From: Coriaria nepalensis
Lineage: Eukaryota > Streptophyta > Magnoliopsida > Cucurbitales > Coriariaceae
Direction: 5' to 3'
NCBI GenBank assembly: GCA_027186245.1
Contig: CP114483.1
Span: forward strand, 30,634,642 to 30,698,641
DNA length: 64,000 nt
Shown piece after piece: positions 51,869 through 63,399 of this stretch (the stretch's first letter is position 1; the number at the start of each line of letters is the position of its first letter). A program made the translations under genes and the position numbers. The notes under the pieces were generated by a model. It searched no databases, was not told the DNA's origin, and saw nothing but the letters and a program-made list of their open reading frames with translations.

Positions 51869-52239
51869 TGAGAAAGAGTTGTCTGTCCTTCTACTAAATT
51901 AGTTTACTTCTTCCCTACTAGATACAACCCCTTTGCTACTAGACCTCCTTAGCTCACTTTTCCAACCCCTTTGCTACTCACACTAGCTTTCAGGCCGACT
52001 ACCCTAACGAGAAGGACCGTAGCATTATATCAAACTCACAAATTCTTTCTGATATGCAAAATCCTTCATCGGAGACAATCACAAAGCATACTCAAAATTC
52101 ATTTTTGATGTATAGGATCCTCCACTAGAGTTAAGTATAGAGCATACTAGGAGAGCCGTCTTACAAGATCTTTCGGAGAGAAGTCATAAAGACCAGAGAT
52201 CAGAGAGAAAAGAGGAAATTTAGAAACTTATGTTTTCTG

Positions 52240-52310
52240 GAAATACTTCGTCAATTTATTTCTTACCTTTTATAGAGAGAGGGGCCTTCGCCTTATATAG
52301 ATGAAGAGCG
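52240..52310 (-). promoter_or_regulatory. Candidate pararetrovirus promoter
   Basis: On the minus strand a TATA box CTATATAAGG (52302-52293) is followed by AGGCCCCTCTCTCTATAAAA. TATATAAGG followed by a short purine/pyrimidine stretch is the usual core of plant pararetrovirus intergenic promoters. It faces the open frame at 51868. Confidence 0.5.
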
Positions 52311-52599
52311 AAGCCTTTAGACTCAGATATTTTCTTAGCAGCACTATAGTAACCGACTACATAAAGTAGACCTAAAGCAAAGCTTACAACCAACAAACTA
52401 ATAATGTAAACTTAAAGCTATCTATTATACAATGTGACTAGATAATACTATTTTAACCACTAACAAACTATTTCAACCACTGCCGAAGCAAAATATCTTC
52501 TACCTTTTGTTGATGATTTTGGACAACTGTCTTATCTCAAATTCTAAGAAGGAGATAGATTAAAATTATAACAATCATCATCATTTGAGTCTATATGGG

Positions 52600-53469
52600 A
52601 CCTCCTTGTGAAGCCTTTATACTAGGGATTAGATGGACCTGGGTCATCTGTATTGGGATGATCACTTGAGTTAGGCCGACCTTGTTCCCAGTCTATGGGA
52701 ACTTGCAAATATGGATCTCGTGCAAACTGGAAGTATTCTGGAGGGTAGTGTAGGTATAGACTTGAGGGCTGGGCCTTGGCTGGCTCATGAGGTTGTGTTG
52801 TAGAGGAAGGATCTCTTGAGGTAGGGAGGAGGACGATTTCTTGAGGCCATTTTAGGAAGATGTTGTTGAGTCCCAGGAGGAATTTCTAAAAGGGAGGTAC
52901 TATCTCTGGCCATTGGATTTGTAGATCATAGAGTGTCTGATATTCATACACTATATTAACCATCCAAAGGAACTAAGAGAGAGGATAATACATGTACAAC
53001 CTGTGCAAAATATAAATGCAGGTAATATTCTCACGGAATCATTCATTCTCCACACATTATGGAAACCCATAAGTTTTGTGAGTTCTCTTCTCCACCATGA
53101 AAGAGGTGAGAACCATTAGAGAAAAGTCCATAGAGGGGATGAGTTGTTGTTTTCTTCATATAGGTGGAAATAAAGAGACATAAGCAGAAAACTTACTCTA
53201 TGGATGATGATGGCCGAAAGGCACTAATAATACCATAGGATGTCTTTAGTAAAAGTGTCAATCTAGTAGTGATGGATGTATGAAAGGTCAAGGTAGACCT
53301 TGTCTAAGCGAGTTTGAGCTTTCGTGGGATAAACTTTGGGATGCATCGGATAGTAATAATGGGGTAGGCTTTGTACAGTGAAGTTATTCACTTCTTCCTA
53401 TGTAGGATAGTGGGCTTAGTAAAGATTGGATAGGCTAGGAGGGAGGAGAGGACCGTATCGGGCATGCAT
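52600..53469 (-). pseudogene. Region downstream of the RNase H, weakly coding
   Basis: Short minus-strand open pieces continue after the RNase H frame, interrupted by stops. No domain is recognised. By position it could be the C-terminal tail or a second frame of the pararetrovirus-like element. Confidence 0.3.
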
Positions 53470-53928
53470 TCATTTAATGCTAAAAGGTTCGCCAGGATTA
53501 GTAAGAGCATAGATTAAGGGGAAGTCATCGGTTTCAGAGAAGAACTGAATTGGTTTGGGTCTATACAGCATGTGAGGAATTATGTTTTGATTTCCTATAA
53601 TGTGGGAGGTTTGGAAATCATACCGTTCAAACCACAACTTAAGCCTTAAAAGTATAGGATTAGGAGGAACCTTATTCTTGAATTGAAGAATCCGCAGGAA
53701 AAAGGAGTTGTTTATTTCAACTCTGAAAGTATACCCCCTGAGAAAAAAATCGAACTTTTCAATCCCATATTTTATAGAATATATCTCCTTGTATATGGTA
53801 TGATAATGTTTATGAGAGGGCTTGGATTCTCCACTAGCATGGGCACAATAGACCCTCTTGCCATTCTTTTCTTCAAGAAGGATAGCTCCAAGGTCATGAT
53901 CTGAAGCATTAGTCTGAAGGATTCTCAT
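53470..53928 (-). pseudogene. Pararetrovirus-like RNase H
   Basis: A 152-codon open frame. It starts with ILQTNASDHDLGAILLEE, where the first catalytic Asp of the usual T-D-A-S motif is Asn, followed by HYHTIYKEIYSIKYGIEKF with the conserved Glu. Ends LTNPGEPFSIK at 53470. It is the best preserved part of the element. Confidence 0.75.
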
Positions 53929-53989
53929 TCTGTCAGACGTGATATAGAGAGGCGGAGGAGCTTGAGTGATCCTTTTCAGGTACTTGACT

Positions 53990-54990
53990 GCCCTTATTTG
54001 TTCTTCTCCTTAAGGAGGAGGATTCTTCTTTAATAGTCGAGAGAGGGGAGTGGTATACTTAGCAGTTTGCAGAACGAATTCCTTGATATAAATTATAGTG
54101 CTAGGGAATTGCATGATCTTCTCTCTTGTTAGGTATTCATTTGGTAACTTAGGTAGTTCTAGGGCTAGGTGAGGACCAGGAGAGTATGATTCATTTGTGA
54201 TCTCCAATCCCAAGAAAGTGATCTTGTCTTGGGCTATAAAGCTCTTCTTTTTTAGGATGTCATAGAACTGGGCGAGGAGATTACAATGATCTCCTAGGGT
54301 GGTGCTAAAGAGGAGAAAGTCATCATGTAGACTAAGGTGTTGTGTAAGATTGGATGAAATATTTATGTAATGGCCTTTTTGGAATAAGGACGGAGTGGTC
54401 TTTAATTCGAATAGGACCTTCTATTGATAATGAGCATTAGGAATATAAAAGATCGTCTTAGGTCAGTCCGAGGGATGAATCCTGATATGGCAAAAAGCTC
54501 CTTTCAAGTCAAACTTGGAAAATATTTTGGCATCAGCCATGTGGACAAGTAGAGTAGAAGTCTTCAACAATGGAAACTTGTCATCTTGAAAGAATCGGTT
54601 TAAAGGCTTATAGTCGATGACCAACCTCTTTTTTCCCCTTAACTTTTCATCTCATTTTTATACATAAAATGCTTGGCATGCCCAAGGAGAAGAAGTGAGT
54701 TCTATCATACCCTATTCCACTAACATTTTGCATTCAAAGTGGGCAAGGCGAAGATCTGAGGGCGACATTCCCGAGTGAGAGGTATTTGTTGGATTAGCAT
54801 CTTCATTGAGTTTGAAGGGAAGCCTCACAAAGAAATCTAGATTGTGCCATAAAGGCCTGAGATGTTAGAATAGAGAATGAATTTTAGCACAACATCGTAG
54901 TAACCTTTCTTTGTATTCATTGAAGGCATTAGGGCTCTCTTGGAGGGAGATGACCTTCAGAGTCTTTGAAAAGGGTTTGAAATCCCTCAT
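53990..54990 (-). pseudogene. Pararetrovirus-like reverse transcriptase
   Basis: Conserved blocks are readable on the minus strand in shifting frames: KKRLVIDYKPLNRFF, IFSKFDLKGAF, and an altered catalytic box HDDFLLFS in place of Y-x-D-D. 54213-54010 (FLGLEITNESY, REKIMQFP) is the connection toward RNase H. Stops and frameshifts are frequent. Confidence 0.75.
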
Positions 54991-55067
54991 GTATTTCATT
55001 CCTTGAGGCATAATTAGGAGCTTGTCAAATTTATAGTAAACATTCTATCCTAGGAGTAAATCTTTTC

Positions 55068-55421
55068 TTAGGAGAGTATTAGCTTTGTCAAGACAACGTA
55101 CTCCAGGAAAAGCTTAATGCCTACATGTCTTTTGGTGACGAGGTTGGTGGTAAAAACCTCTCTATTTATTGCCTTGAAATGTTGGACGTGAGTGGTCCGT
55201 TCATCAGCACGGAGGACCTTTAGGTCTAGCATTGACTTGCATGCTCTTGTGTCTATATAGGCAACCATATCAATAGGCTTGCTATACTCTTGGAGGAGAA
55301 GTTGTTCCAGGACATGAGGGCTATGAATCTCTTCAGAGGCTTGGAGGAGGGCAAGCTTAAGTGGAGGATGGAGGTTACATAATCTTCTGAATTCGAGGGT
55401 TGAGAGTTGAGTTCTGGGCAT
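55068..55421 (-). pseudogene. Pararetrovirus-like aspartic protease
   Basis: A 117-codon open frame with AYIDTRACKSML, which corresponds to the aspartic protease active site but has Arg where D-T-G needs Gly. Family position (between zinc knuckle and reverse transcriptase) supports the call. Catalytically dead as written. Confidence 0.65.
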
Positions 55422-56895
55422 GGGAAACCAAACTCTATTTTGTTGTCCATGTCAGACTGTTCTGAGAATAATGATTCAATGCTTGCATCAGAAGAAAGAG
55501 CATGTTCAAATGATTGTATTTGTTGTATCATCCTTGCTGATTGCTTACTCTTTTCTGGGCATTGCTTGGCATAATGCCCTTTCTTCTTACATATAAAACA
55601 TCTATCAGATTTATGATTTCCCCTTCTTTTCTTTTGCCTAAAATACCTAAATTTGTGACTTTTCCTTCCTTCTTTAGGAAGGAAATGAGTTTTCTTCTTG
55701 GTCTTGTAGTGACACTTGTCGGGTTTGCATTTGATTTATAGGTGTGGTTTTCTAAAACTTGGCTCTATCAGAGATCATCCTAGCAAGTGAGTGTCACAGA
55801 TCTTCTCTAAGGAGGCAAGAGCTATCTAGTGGATTTCTCCTAATGAAGTGTCTCTTAGTTCTTTCTTGGCTATGGCCACATTTCTCTGTAATTCAGCCTG
55901 GAGTTCTTCTGGAAGAGAATTTACATATACATGCATCAATGTTTCATCATTTAATCCGTTGAGCATGTAATATTCGAGAGCCATTTGTTTAAAGTGAAAA
56001 TTTAGATTTTTCTTATTTAAGGAGCATCATTTCATTTCAAAAGAACTCCTATAAAGCTTGTTTATCTATCAAATGGAAAGTCTCCTATAAATTCCTTGAA
56101 AATAACTCTAAGGATATGGGAGGCAGAGGCACTTCTCACCATATGTAATTGACGGTATTCCCCCAGTGATTAGTACCAATCTCTAAAGGTACCTATAAAC
56201 CTAGAGGTGAACTCCCTCAAGATATCTTCTTGAGTTCTATCAGATTTTGTCATCTGTAAATCAATCCAAGCTCCTAGTTCATGGACTTTGTCTCTCCACT
56301 TATTGGGGTCTTCTGAATCGAAAGAGAACCATGGCCCCCTAGTGGGGGTAGAGCTAGATGGTCAAGCTGGATGAGAATTATATTATGGAGCATTTGGGGA
56401 TTCTTCAACAATTGCTTCTTCAGTTTGAGAGGCATTAGGCTGATCGTGGGGAGTAGCCATAAGCATATGGCCAAGATTGGTAGTTTTAGAATCATTCGAG
56501 GATTCTTCTGTACCTGAGGAATAACCTCGTTGGATAGGCTTAGTGAAGGCAATAGGTTTTGAAGGTTTGACTTATGGGACAAAAGATACCTTGTGTTTGC
56601 CTTAATCTTTAAGAGGTTTGTCAATCTAGAGCTTGGGCTTAGACATTGGTTTTTTCTCAATAGGATTTCTCCTATAGACCTCACGTGTCATCTTGAAGGG
56701 TTTTGAGTAATCTTTTATAGTTGAGGATATATAGACCGCTTGGTTGAAAGGTAAATAACCATAAGTAGGAATATGTGATCTCCGAGAGCCAAGATCTAGG
56801 TGGATCTTGTCTAATACGGACTTCAATTTTTTGATTTCTTGTTCCTTTTGATTAGCACCTAAAGAAAGGTTCTTCTTCTTCTTATGTATCAACAA
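55240..56895 (-). pseudogene. Pararetrovirus-like capsid region with zinc knuckle
   Basis: The minus strand at 55600-55559 encodes CFICKKKGHYAKQC, a C-x2-C-x4-H-x4-C zinc knuckle, followed by a Ser/Gln-rich acidic stretch (55531-55253). Upstream, 56895-56626 begins with a Lys/Gln/Glu-rich segment of coiled-coil character. Between them the frame is broken many times. Confidence 0.6.
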
Positions 56896-56899
56896 GCCT

Positions 56900-57720
56900 T
56901 GATTTGAACTCTGAAAGCAAGTTAGAATGCAAAAGACCTTCTTCCTTTAAGATTTCCAGGCGTTTAGGATTGGTTTTCCTTAAGCCACTGTGGGGAGATT
57001 CTGGTTTATTCGTGCTAGAATGTTTCTCGGAGCAGGGAGCAGTTGGCCTTTTCCACTTTCTTCGACAGGAACATCCGGGGTCACACATTTATGGGTCAGT
57101 GCCTGAGAAGAAATGCCCATTGATTTTGTCAGTAAAGGTTACTGACCCATCTGGATGGAAGGAGTGAATGTGGATTTCCTTTTCAAAAGAGATCAGTTGT
57201 CATCATGCCTTAAAAAATAGGAAGGTTTTGATCCTTCCCCAAGTTTGGAGGTTGGAAGATGGACTTAACAGATCCATTAGGTAATCTTTGGAATTCTGGC
57301 CCTTGATTCTGGATCAGAGAAGTGTCTTCAAAGAACTTTTCATAGTTTGTTCCATTCGAGATGCATCAATTTCATCAACTGCTCTCAGGCAATCTGTCAA
57401 GGAATCTGGATGATGGTAGGGACATCATCTTGTCTTTCATCTATAATGAATAAGGTGTCTGATGATGTACCTAGAAGAGGCAGATCTATACCATGGTCTT
57501 TTAATCGGTATGCCATCAGGCGGGGTGCATGCAGTTTCCATTAGTACTGGTGGACGCTTAAAAGCATTAGAAGCATTCTTCAAATTAACAATAGGAACCT
57601 ATTGTGTGTTGGGTCGGGGCAATGCCAACATTGAATACCTTTGTACGTGCATGATTTGTCTTCGGTGGAAGGTTTCGTGGAAAGAGTAACATGGTGTTCA
57701 TGTGCCAAACTGAAGGTAGT
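56900..57720 (-). pseudogene. Upstream coding remnant of the pararetrovirus-like element
   Basis: Minus-strand pieces read LPPKTNHARTKVFNVGIAP, SNAFKRPPVLMETA and SIFQPPNLGKDQNLPIF. In plant pararetroviruses the movement protein lies upstream of the capsid, so that is a possible identity, but I cannot confirm it. Stops are frequent. Confidence 0.4.
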
Positions 57721-57934
57721 CCCTTCAATCTGAAAGAGCGGTGGGCCTTGCTAGCTAGTCTCTTCCATTTCTAGTATCATTGTCTCAGTAATTCCTTCAT
57801 CTAATTCACATAACGTGGGACAGAGTTTGCCAAATTAGTGAAATCCAATGCCAATTTCGTAAATAAAAGAAAATATTGTCAGAGATTTAAAAAACAGGAT
57901 TAGCCGAAAGAAGGATTTGGGAACACGTTGCTGT

Positions 57935-57936
<2 letters not shown>

Positions 57937-57973
<37 letters not shown>
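57937..57973. repeat. (AT)18 microsatellite
   Basis: Uninterrupted AT dinucleotides immediately after the pararetrovirus-like region. Confidence 0.95.
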
Positions 57974-57974
<1 letters not shown>

Positions 57975-58606
57975 CAGCTATTATTTTCTTTTTCAAGTTA
58001 AGCATGGATTGTTTCTTATATGGAAAAATTGACTATGCTTTTCATATGTGGGTGTTTGATTAAAAAAATTTGTTCGTTGAATCTTGTAGCTTTTATTTAA
58101 TTTTCTTTAAAAAAAAAAACAAAAATAGGTGTTATGACGTTGCGCATCAAAAATATGGTACTTGTCATTTTTACCCATTTACGTAGACATTGAGTTTTAT
58201 GTACTACTCAAATTTGTAGTATAAATCAGACATCTTTTGTGCAACGAATGGGTTAGTAAGTAGAAGAGGAAAATTTAGTGCATATTAATGAGAATGAAAA
58301 TAATAATAAAAATAAGATAATTTTTTGATATTTGTTTATTTATATTGGAAATTAGTAAGAGTGTGAATTATAATTTTTCGTGTAAGTTTGAAAAATGCAT
58401 TTAAAAATTTACTAAAGTACTATAGTATAATTTAGAAAATATGAAAAAAATTATAAAATAATAAAAAACTCTTATAAATAGATACTTATTTTAATTTATA
58501 TTAAAAATATCTATTTAAATAGAAATAAAATAAAAATTTCAATTTTAAATTCAAGTGTGAATAAAAAATTAATCTCATTTTATCATTCATTCAATTTAAA
58601 TAGTGG
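57974..58606. other. Very AT-rich intergenic DNA
   Basis: No gene or known element; dominated by A and T homopolymer tracts. Confidence 0.5.
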
Positions 58607-58842
58607 AATAAATGAAATTAAATCACAAAAAAATTAAACCGAACATATCCAAACTTTATATATTCAACAACCAATATGAGCTCGAGATTTCCTTCGTAAC
58701 TCCCGCAGAAGCAATTTGCTTAGCTTTACATCCGTCTCAAGAGGCAGTGGCTTGGTTAAGGGAACCCACCGGAGCCAATAAATGAAATTAAATCACAAAA
58801 AAATTAAACCGAACATATCCAAACTTTATATAACTTCACATC
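58607..58842. repeat. 56-bp direct repeat bracketing a GC-richer 124-bp segment
   Basis: 58607-58662 and 58787-58842 appear identical over 56 bases (starting AATAAATGAAATTAAATCAC). The segment between them (58663-58786) is clearly richer in G and C than its surroundings and reads open on the plus strand as LEISFVTPAEAICLALHPSQ followed by EAVAWLREP. I do not recognise the peptide. Confidence 0.85.
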
Positions 58843-60165
58843 TTAAAATCTCTATAAATTGTCACTAGTGTTACGTATTAATAAAAATTAAAACACGAAG
58901 CAATTGTAAGTAATGATTTAAAATGATAACAAAATTTCTTTGAGCTATAACAATATCATTATATCAGTAACTATAATTGTTGAAATAATATAGCTTAAAC
59001 CCATGCATTGCTAGGGCTTAAAAGTTATTCTGTGTAAATTGAAACTTGCGTTTGGAACAATCTTAAAAGTTATAAGATGCTCAAGTTTAGGTTTATATTG
59101 TAGTATTTAGTCATTGTGTGCCAAATGCCGAGCCCTGTAGAAGATACATAATGATGACAATGAAATAAATGAATAAATAGATAAATAAATGTATATGGAC
59201 ACGATATATATATATGTCTATGTGTAATTTGGATCACTTCTTTTCTGGGCCTTGGAACATGGGGGGGGGGGGGGGGGCTAAATTTGGCTGAGAAGAAGAT
59301 ATCAATGGTCTAAAATGTGCGATAAATTTGTGTCTTAATAATAACATCCAATTTGGTGGTCGCAACTGATTTCTAATGCTGGGACCATATGGGAAGAAGC
59401 TATTTCGGCCTTTACTTGCCGGACACACTTCTTTTACCGATAGCGATGTCTTTAATTCTAATCAAAATTTTCATATTGGCTTGTCATGAGTACTGTAAAG
59501 TGTAAATCAATGTTTTTATCAATGAAAAAGTGATTTTCGGGGTTTTTTTTTTTTTTTGAACTTCATTTGATCTCGCTCTATGACCTAAGAAGAGTGACCC
59601 ATTTGAACACACACATAAGAAGCATTTAACGGTTAAAAAAAATAATAATACCAGTGACATGCATGCACATGGGTTTCTGCTACAAAGGTGAAAATGTTTT
59701 TGCAGTAATATGTGCAGAATCAGATCCCCTACAATCAGAAAAGACCAAACATCAGCTCCAAAAAAGTTGTACCAAATAGTACACATTTTATATATGGTCC
59801 GTGATTCATGTAGAAAGAGACAGAGATAGAGAGATATTTGCCTAGCCTAATTATTACAAGTATTTAAGGAAAGAAGATTAGGATGATAATAAATACAGCT
59901 AGCGGTAGACAGACAGAGAGAGTGAGCGATCTAGCTGCCTTGTATCATTTATGAAGAGGAGATTAGGATGATAATATAGAAGAGATAGAGCTAGGGAGAG
60001 AGAGAGAGAGTTTTGGCAAAAAAAAAAAAAAATAGAAAAAAAGGAAACGAGAGAGGGAGAGGGCCAAGTTGTCATTCGGATAGCGAACAGAGAAGAGTGA
60101 AACCAATGGGCTTGGCTCCCACCATGTTGTTGCGCTCATTGCACATAAGAAGGTACAAACCTGGC
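58843..60165. other. Intergenic DNA upstream of the SAUR gene
   Basis: AT-rich with a 17-base G-run (59261-59277), a T-run (59541-59555), and GA-rich microsatellite-like tracts (about 59920-60060). No gene is seen. Confidence 0.5.
59261..59277. repeat. Poly-G run
   Basis: Seventeen consecutive G in otherwise AT-rich DNA. Confidence 0.9.
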
Positions 60166-60365
60166 ATGTCTCGCCCAAACATAGCACATGACTAGTACCA
60201 ATTCTGCCTCTTTTTTCTTCCTCTCTTAATCCTCTCCATAAATACCCCTCCCTCACCACCCTTCTCTTAAACTCACCCTAGCAATACCTACCTCTCATCA
60301 CACTTCCAATATCAAACCCACTGTTATACATTTCAATTCTATCAATTTTCTACTTCAAAATCAAT
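60166..60365 (+). promoter_or_regulatory. SAUR proximal promoter
   Basis: An auxin-response-element core TGTCTC is at 60167-60172, about 195 bases before the start codon. A TATA-like ATAAATA is at 60238-60244 with a CT-rich leader after it. Both positions fit a plant auxin-responsive promoter; function is inferred. Confidence 0.5.
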
Positions 60366-60689
60366 ATGGCGTTAAGAAAACCAAACAAAATTGCTCAAAC
60401 CAGAGTCCTTAAGCAAATTCTAAAAAGATGCTCAAGCTTGGGAAGAAAACATGGAGGGTATGATGAAGATGGGCTTCCCCTCGACGTGCCTAAAGGACAT
60501 TTTGCTGTTTATGTTGGAAAAAATAGAAGTAGACACATTATTCCTATTTCGTTCTTGACTCATCCCGTGTTTCAATGCTTACTTCGCCAAGCTGAAGAAG
60601 AATTTGGCTTCGTTCATGATATGGGTATTACCATTCCTTGTGAAGAAGTTGTTTTTGAATCTCTAACGTCAATGCTTAGGTGCAGTTAA
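60366..60689 (+). CDS. SAUR family auxin-responsive protein
   Basis: An intronless 107-residue protein of the SMALL AUXIN UP RNA family. SAURs promote cell expansion, many by inhibiting PP2C.D phosphatases and so raising plasma-membrane proton-pump activity (family knowledge). The N terminus is basic (MALRKPNKIAQTRVLKQILK). The SAUR domain spans about residues 38-103: DVPKGHFAVYVGKNRSRHII, PISFLTHPVFQCLLRQAEEE, FGFVHDMGITIPCEEVVFES. Length, lack of introns and domain all match the family. The ATG at 60366 follows a CT-rich leader and is the first in frame. The gene stands alone here, whereas many SAURs sit in tandem clusters. Intact. Confidence 0.96.
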   Translation: MALRKPNKIAQTRVLKQILKRCSSLGRKHGGYDEDGLPLDVPKGHFAVYVGKNRSRHIIPISFLTHPVFQCLLRQAEEEFGFVHDMGITIPCEEVVFESLTSMLRCS

Positions 60690-63065
60690 TTAATGAAGGG
60701 TCAACAAGTTCGTGGATTTTCTTGAAGAAAGATGGCATGCAAGAAGAAACCATGCAAATATGATATGGCTTCTCTTTTTTTAAACATCTTTCTCTATGGC
60801 TAATGTCCTATGATTTTGGATCCCTTGTTGCCACCATTTGTTCTTAATCGCTCCTTTTCTTTCTTTCTTTTTTTACCCTCTTTTGGGTTTGTGTTAAATG
60901 ACTTGACTTCTTAACCCATCGATAGGATTGGGCTGGATATGTATAAAGCGTGGGATTTCGTAAAGGATAACGAGAAAAATAAATGTCAAGAAAAGCAATT
61001 ATATAGGAATTAGTTGCTATACATTTAGCTCTTCTGATATAGTCATATATTCTTCGTGGTTTGTATGTATGGCCATTTCGTACGACGGATGTCTACATGG
61101 TTCATAATTTCCTCAACATGAGAGATAAACAGTTATGGAAACCACGAAGTGCAATGCAATATAGAGAAAATAAATAGTTATGGAAACCAATCATTCTCTT
61201 AAAAATAAACAGCTGTTTAACATCGTAATTAGCATGGTCTAAATGTTCTAGATACCTATAAATATAAATCCGATGGTATTCAAAAACAATCATTCGCTTG
61301 TTCAATCTCGTTAGTGACCTCACAAATAACTTCACAAAGAAATATTTTAGTTGAATTGATTTATATGAAAATAAAGAAAGATATAGAATAAAGAATATCC
61401 AATTAAAAAGTGATGGTGTGTTTTAATTTCAACAAAGAATAAGATAATTCATTTATTCCTCAATAAAATTGTGTGTAATTAATGTAAACTAATTAAAAAC
61501 CGCCATCGATAGACCTAAACTAATAAATAGAAGAGGGCGGTTGAGCTCTACTAAGAGATTCACATTTGTTCCATGAGTCCCTGATCTTGCCTTTGGGAGA
61601 GTGATTTGAATTTGCAAACTGCCTAATTGGTTTGTTATGTTGACCCAGGATTTCATATTTCTTCAAGAAACTCACTCAGCCAACAATATGTTCTCTGACT
61701 GAATTGATCTAAAACGGAAAACACAAAGGGAGAGCCAGGGTGTGTGGCTGACAAACCAACCCCCTTTCGACACTTAAGCTTTTTAGGGAAAATGGTACGT
61801 AGAGCAACATTAAAACTCAAATGAGAGAGTTTAAAGGATAGAGAGTGTAGCTGTTTCCTTGGGATTGAAGAGAGGTTTTATACAAGGTTTCCAAGGGGGC
61901 AATACCTGTCCATCTTTAACGTGTCCTCTCTCCACTATCGTGTGCTCTTCCTTGTAGCATCAAGATTATGCTCCGTTACCTCTATTTTACCCTCATATGT
62001 CAGGGACATGCTCCACATTTTTCCTTCTTTTTGATACTCTACATATTCCATGCTAGGCAATCTTCTCTTTTGTCGTGCATAGGGGCTAACCACATCACCT
62101 CCCTAGCCTGGCTTATTAAGAGATTATCATATGGTTTGGGTACTTGTAGGCTGAGTACATTCCTTAGCCCGGGCTGAGAAGTATGGTTAAGGAGGCTTGC
62201 TCGACATGCGCAGGCTTGCATGATATTCTGAATCTTTATGAGCTTGATGATTGGTGTTGAGCACATAGTTAAGCACACAACATCCCTCATACATGAGTTA
62301 TTTGGCCGGATCAAGCTGGGGAGCCGAATTTCCTCTCCAACCCCTTGACATGCTCTCCAACCCCTTGACATGCGCTTTGTACTTGGTCTAGGGCATGGCA
62401 GTTAACTAACCCTTTCATCTTCCTGACAGTTTCTTTTCATTGTTCGGAGGTGTCGATGTGGCAATCCTTGCCTTAATGTGAAATCATATCAGAAGTCCTT
62501 TCATCTTCTCGCCCTCCATATGCCGTTTTTTAATTGCTCCTCTCCATATGTATTTAATAAAACTACTTTTTCTTCTTCCTTACTTCTTTCCACCATTTTC
62601 ACAAGTTGAGGGCTTTTCTTTCAAAATTTTTTGTTTGTCTACTATTACCTTCCTTCTCCCTTTCTCACTCTTTCCTTCTTTCTTTACACCCATTTTCATG
62701 CCATTTTAGCCATTTCAAACATTCCTCTGCTCAAAACTCTAACATTCTCCTTCTTCTCTCTCTATTTTTTGAGATCTGACATTTGTCACCATCTCATCCC
62801 CCACCGTGAGCCACTGCCAAAGTTCACTATTCACCGATCACGGCTGATAGTGCAAGTAAGTTTCTTTCTCTCTTTATGTGGATTTTCCAGTTTTTTTTTA
62901 ATGTTCTTTGCATAAGTCTTTTGCCACCTTTATTTTCCTTTGAAAAACATGCATTGATCGAAAATTGACTTAAGGATTGAACGCATGAATGTTTATCCAT
63001 TTATGATGTAAGGCATCTCAACCCTTCTCTTCCTTAGTAGTTCCCCTACTTCATTAATTTTCGTT
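60690..63065. other. SAUR 3' UTR, then intergenic and repeat-like DNA
   Basis: The SAUR 3' untranslated region occupies the first few hundred bases. Between 61500 and 62900 composition becomes less AT-rich and CT-tract rich. A 16-base phrase (CTCTCCAACCCCTTGA) occurs twice in tandem near 62333-62363. The open frames there (for example 62371-62039 minus) show no family features. Probably repeat DNA linked to the element at the window end. Confidence 0.4.
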
Positions 63066-63320
63066 TCGTAGGCGAACATTAGATCATTCCTAGTCGTACC
63101 TTTCCTTAGGATCCACCAACACTTAGTCAATTTTATTTTTATTAACTGGCCTTAGGATCATCTTTAGTCGTACCCCCTCAAGATCCACCAACACTTAATC
63201 AATTTTAGTTTTGTTAGGCGAACATTAGGATCATCTCCAGTCATACCCTTCCTCAAGATCTATCAACACTTAGTTGATTTTAGTTTTGTTAATAGACCTT
63301 AGGATCATCCTTAGCTTGTT
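63066..63320. repeat. Tandem repeat, about 72-75 bp unit, three to four copies
   Basis: The phrase ATCCACCAACACTTA (or ATCTATCAACACTTA) recurs at 63111, 63183 and 63258, each followed by CAATTTTA-like and TTAGGATCAT-like words. The copies have diverged by substitutions and small indels. Confidence 0.8.
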
Positions 63321-63399
63321 AGACTAGGATTTCAATGACTGATAAACACCCGACCTGAGGTTGACCCCTCCTATTTTGATGGTCAAGTACATCCGAGGC

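Larger units (their letters stand above)
51380..57720 (-). mobile_element. Endogenous pararetrovirus-like insertion (Caulimoviridae), decayed
   Basis: Minus strand, about 6.3 kb. In transcriptional order: an unassigned upstream coding remnant, a capsid-like region with zinc knuckle, a protease, a reverse transcriptase, RNase H, weak downstream coding remnants, then a promoter-like region, leader and the start of an open frame. The domain order and the reverse transcriptase style are those of plant pararetroviruses rather than LTR elements, and I found no LTRs around it. All coding parts are broken by many stops and frameshifts, the protease motif is mutated, and no full-length frame survives. 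It is a fossil without coding capacity for an intact product. Genus cannot be decided by eye. Confidence 0.75.

Noticed and set aside
62039..62371. 110-codon minus-strand open frame
   Set aside because: Composition is repeat-like, it contains a tandemly duplicated 16-mer, and there is no recognisable domain.
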